From: Rhynchopus sp. YZ270_cl-10
Taxonomy: Eukaryota > Euglenozoa > Diplonemea > Diplonemida > Diplonemidae
Reading direction: 5' to 3'
Length of the DNA: 64,000 bases
Assembly: GCA_964035575.1 (NCBI GenBank)
Contig: OZ037838.1
Coordinates: forward strand, 1,178,001 to 1,242,000
Positions 61,821 to 64,000 of this stretch are shown here, piece by piece. Each line of letters opens with the position of its first letter. The stretch's first letter is position 1. A model generated the notes under the pieces. It was not told the origin of the DNA, did no database searches, and saw only the letters and a list, made by a program, of their open reading frames with translations. The position numbers were made by a program, and so were the translations under genes.

Positions 61821-62960
61821 ATGATGGATGTGACCTTTGTGCTGGAAGAGTCAGGCGTGACTGCGACAGTGGAGGTGCCGTGCGAGGCGGACGTTGCAGC
61901 GGCAAAGGAGGTTGCGTGCACGGCGCTTGCTGTCTCGCCTGCGTCTGTCGAGATGCGCATCGGCACGCAGGTGCTGGAGGGGACGTGCCGTCTGCAGGAC
62001 ACTGCGTTTGATGCAGGGGTGCAGGTTGTGCTTGCCTGTCGCTTTGCCGACATCAAGTGTCCTGCTGAGTACAGTGTGCAGGAGCAAACACACGGCTTGT
62101 CGCTGTCGCGTTGTGGGGAGCTCTGCGTCCATAGTGACTGGGTGGGGCATGTTGGCGGTTTCGACACAGAAACCTTTGGCACTGCCTTCACGTTCAAGGT
62201 GGATGCTCAAGCAATCTTGGCGCCTGCCATCTCACGGTGCAAGACACGCTGCTACCTGGCGTGTGTGGATCACCTTCTCGAGGTTGCGCTTCCGGGTGGG
62301 GAGGTGCTCCACAGAGTCGATGGCCACTCGTACTCAGTGTTCGCATGTGGCAGTGTTGTTGTCGCATCATGTGCAGACGGCGTCTCTGTGTATGACGAAG
62401 ACCTGACGTTGCTCCGCTCTCTCTCGCATAAAGGGTGCGCCCAGGAGTACGGGAACATAGCAGTGTCGGACTGTGGTGGGTGGGTGATCACCTCCTCCGA
62501 TGTCGAGAGCAACGCGCGTCTGTGGGATGTGAACACAGGTGAAGCTGTGGCATGTGTAGACTGTGTGCCTGTGTCAAGGTGCGCTGTCGAGCTTTCACGG
62601 TCTGCCTCTGTCTTTGCTGTGGTGGGCTCTGGCAACGTGCAGCTCTTTGATTGGAGTGGTGCGGCTCTTCGCAGTGTTGATGTGGATGGGGATGTCGAGG
62701 GCATGCAGTTCACCCCGTGTGGGAAATACCTTGTGATCGAGACGGCTGTGCAATGCATAGATGATGAAGATTACGGTTATGTACGCCAGTATGATGTGGC
62801 GACCATGTCCTGTGTGCGTGTGATATCGCAAACTTCTGGTAGGTCCTTTGCGATATCACCGTGTTCACGTGTGGTTGTGTTAGGGTTTGAGGAAGAAAGG
62901 GAAAGCAACACAAGAAGCGGTATTGTAACAAGGCATCTGTACCCACACAACAGTGAGTGA
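61821..62960 (+). CDS. Ubl-propeller family protein, copy 15
   Basis: 379 aa from the first of two Met codons. Junction LACRFADIKC as in copy 6. The 3rd blade reads SVFACGSVVVASCADGVSV, and the 4th-blade patch is expanded (SHKGCAQEYGNIAVSDCGG). The 5th has an extra residue cluster (ACVDCVPVSRCAVELSRSA) and VQLFDWSGAAL. It ends LYPHNSE, shared with copy 6, so these two are probably sister lineages. Last gene of the second array. Confidence 0.85.
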   Translation: MMDVTFVLEESGVTATVEVPCEADVAAAKEVACTALAVSPASVEMRIGTQVLEGTCRLQDTAFDAGVQVVLACRFADIKCPAEYSVQEQTHGLSLSRCGELCVHSDWVGHVGGFDTETFGTAFTFKVDAQAILAPAISRCKTRCYLACVDHLLEVALPGGEVLHRVDGHSYSVFACGSVVVASCADGVSVYDEDLTLLRSLSHKGCAQEYGNIAVSDCGGWVITSSDVESNARLWDVNTGEAVACVDCVPVSRCAVELSRSASVFAVVGSGNVQLFDWSGAALRSVDVDGDVEGMQFTPCGKYLVIETAVQCIDDEDYGYVRQYDVATMSCVRVISQTSGRSFAISPCSRVVVLGFEEERESNTRSGIVTRHLYPHNSE

Positions 62961-63276
62961 TGTTTCGCGAGGGGTGGGAGGCAAGGGTGTAAATAAGGTC
63001 CGAGAGTGGGGAGCCGGGAGTCGGTTATTTACAGTTGCTAAGAAGGGGATGTATGCACTGTGCACTGTGCTCGAACAGGATTTTTTTGGATCTCCTTGTT
63101 TCCATGATGCGGTAACCTTTGGAAATGGCCAGTTATTCGGCCACAGGGGGGAAGGAGGAGACAATGAGGAATGAGGTGCGGACTGAAACATGAAAGGGTC
63201 GCGGGAGGGGCAAATGATAACATATACTAAAGGAGATGCTGATGCGCACCTGAGGGAGGAACGATTGGGGGTGTCA
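62961..63276. other. 3' flank of second array
   Basis: No conserved spacer follows copy 15, so the array ends here. No gene seen. Confidence 0.4.
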
Positions 63277-63277
63277 G

Positions 63278-63372
<95 letters not shown>

Positions 63373-63376
63373 TCGG
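63277..63376 (+). repeat. (GGGGTC)n tract, about 16 units
   Basis: Nearly perfect hexamer array GGGGTCGGGGTC on the + strand with one extra G near its end. Runs of four G every six bases make it a strong G-quadruplex candidate. The Gly-Arg repeat it would encode is not treated as a gene. Confidence 0.9.
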
Positions 63377-63870
63377 CTTATTTACACCCTTGGTGGGAGG
63401 GTGGTGACTGTAATTCTAACAGAAGGGGACAGTGCAAGTGTCTGCAGAGTGTTTACTACCAACTGCAGAGGCCACACCGTGAATCTAGCTCAAGCGGACG
63501 GCTTACTCACACATGACACACAAAGACTTCGTTGTTGTTGTGTATTTTTTCATTTCGTTTCTTGTTTACTCTTTATTTGTGAAGATGTACGTGCACGAGA
63601 GTCATATTCATGTTTCGTGTTTTCTTTGTACCAAAAAGAAAACCGACGCAGGAGCTTTTCTTGGAACTGTTTTATCCTCACCCCAACAACAACATCACAT
63701 TCAGAAAAACATTGTTTTTTCGTTTTTATGCAACCGACGCATGACGTCGATCAGAGGAGGGTGAGACGCGTTTCTCCGCCTTTCTCGAAGTACGCTGTAA
63801 TCCGGGATAACCCCCTGCACATAGGAGCTGGTACAGTACAACAAAGGGCAACGTATAGGAGCTAGGCTTC
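63377..63870. other. Spacer
   Basis: No supported gene. Several short open frames without recognisable features. Confidence 0.3.
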
Positions 63871-64000
63871 CTACGTTGAATAAGGGTCGTGCGCACTGCC
63901 GTGCGCACGCGTGCGCCGCAAATTTTCAAAAAGTGCTCACGGCGTACGTGCGGCGTACGCGTACGTACGGCCGTGCGCGTGCAGCATAGCCCTAGTAGGA
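63871..64000. repeat. GC-rich palindromic DNA at window edge
   Basis: Dense self-complementary words (GTGCGCACGCGTGCGC, GGCGTACGTGCGGCGTACGC, GTACGTACGGCCGTGCGCGT). This resembles the palindrome-built terminus of the 21173-24145 element but with a different unit. It may be the start of another such element running out of the window. Confidence 0.45.

Larger units (their letters stand above)
54477..61999. repeat. Perfect 3,663-bp tandem duplication
   Basis: 54477-58139 is followed head-to-tail by 58140-61802, and identity continues to 61999. By eye the copies match throughout, including introns-like spacers and low-complexity DNA. Each unit holds a LYPY-type gene, its ~1-kb spacer, a LYPHNE-type gene and the fossil-exon spacer. 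Both junctions fall in the A-class leader/Ubl block, which is the same in all copies, so unequal crossing-over in that block explains the unit. Confidence 0.9.

Noticed and set aside
63277..63376. Telomere or CRISPR interpretation of the hexamer array
   Set aside because: It is internal, lacks spacers, and GGGGTC is not a telomere repeat I know; kept only as a simple repeat.
63190..63516. Open frame with a Gly-Arg repeat
   Set aside because: Produced by the GGGGTC array; a hexamer array is open in several frames and nothing around it looks coding.

Overview
The window looks like nuclear DNA of a unicellular eukaryote. Three gene models need GT-AG introns (207, 253, 413 and 199 nt). The recognisable domains are eukaryotic: ubiquitin-like, WD40-like propeller, BIR, dual-specificity phosphatase, GRAM, EF-hand, PDZ, RanBP2 zinc finger and PIP-kinase. 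Intergenic DNA is full of A/T runs and inverted-repeat elements. Every gene I can support lies on the + strand, and several start just after a pyrimidine-rich tract. That would fit a lineage with unidirectional gene clusters (for example Euglenozoa or dinoflagellates), but I cannot name the lineage from sequence alone.

Layout. (1) 0.6-13.8 kb: seven tandem copies of one gene family (one of them broken), interrupted by a related ubiquitin-like/LRR gene at 6.4 kb. (2) 14.6-20.9 kb: a very large gene with a methionine-aminopeptidase-type zinc finger, a BIR domain, a second zinc knuckle, a ubiquitin-like domain and coiled coils. (3) 21-37 kb: mobile-element-rich DNA with nested terminal-inverted-repeat elements, several with exact 5-6 bp target duplications, a large interrupted palindrome, and one ordinary gene (a dual-specificity phosphatase at 33.4 kb whose intron carries a 108-bp element). 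(4) 37.3-38.9 kb: a solitary family copy with a truncated spacer. (5) 39.2-50.3 kb: a small membrane protein, a coiled-coil protein and a multidomain PIP-kinase-like protein with degenerate catalytic motifs. (6) 51.3-63.0 kb: a second array of seven family members containing an apparently perfect 3,663-bp tandem duplication that carries two genes. (7) 63.0-64.0 kb: a GGGGTC hexamer tract and palindromic GC-rich DNA.

The repeated family is the most distinctive content. Each protein has about 72 N-terminal residues with a ubiquitin-like pattern, almost identical between copies even at silent sites, followed by a seven-bladed propeller. In six of the seven blades the usual WD40 Ser-Pro-Asp-Gly turn reads Ser-x-Cys. 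The propeller is a mosaic of conserved cassettes and short variable patches that map to the predicted ligand-binding face. The same N-terminal plan also occurs fused to leucine-rich repeats. I infer a repertoire of Ubl-tagged recognition modules that diversifies by recombination; function is unknown. A fossil exon-like segment with an apparent 48-51 nt intron is carried in the spacer after seven copies.
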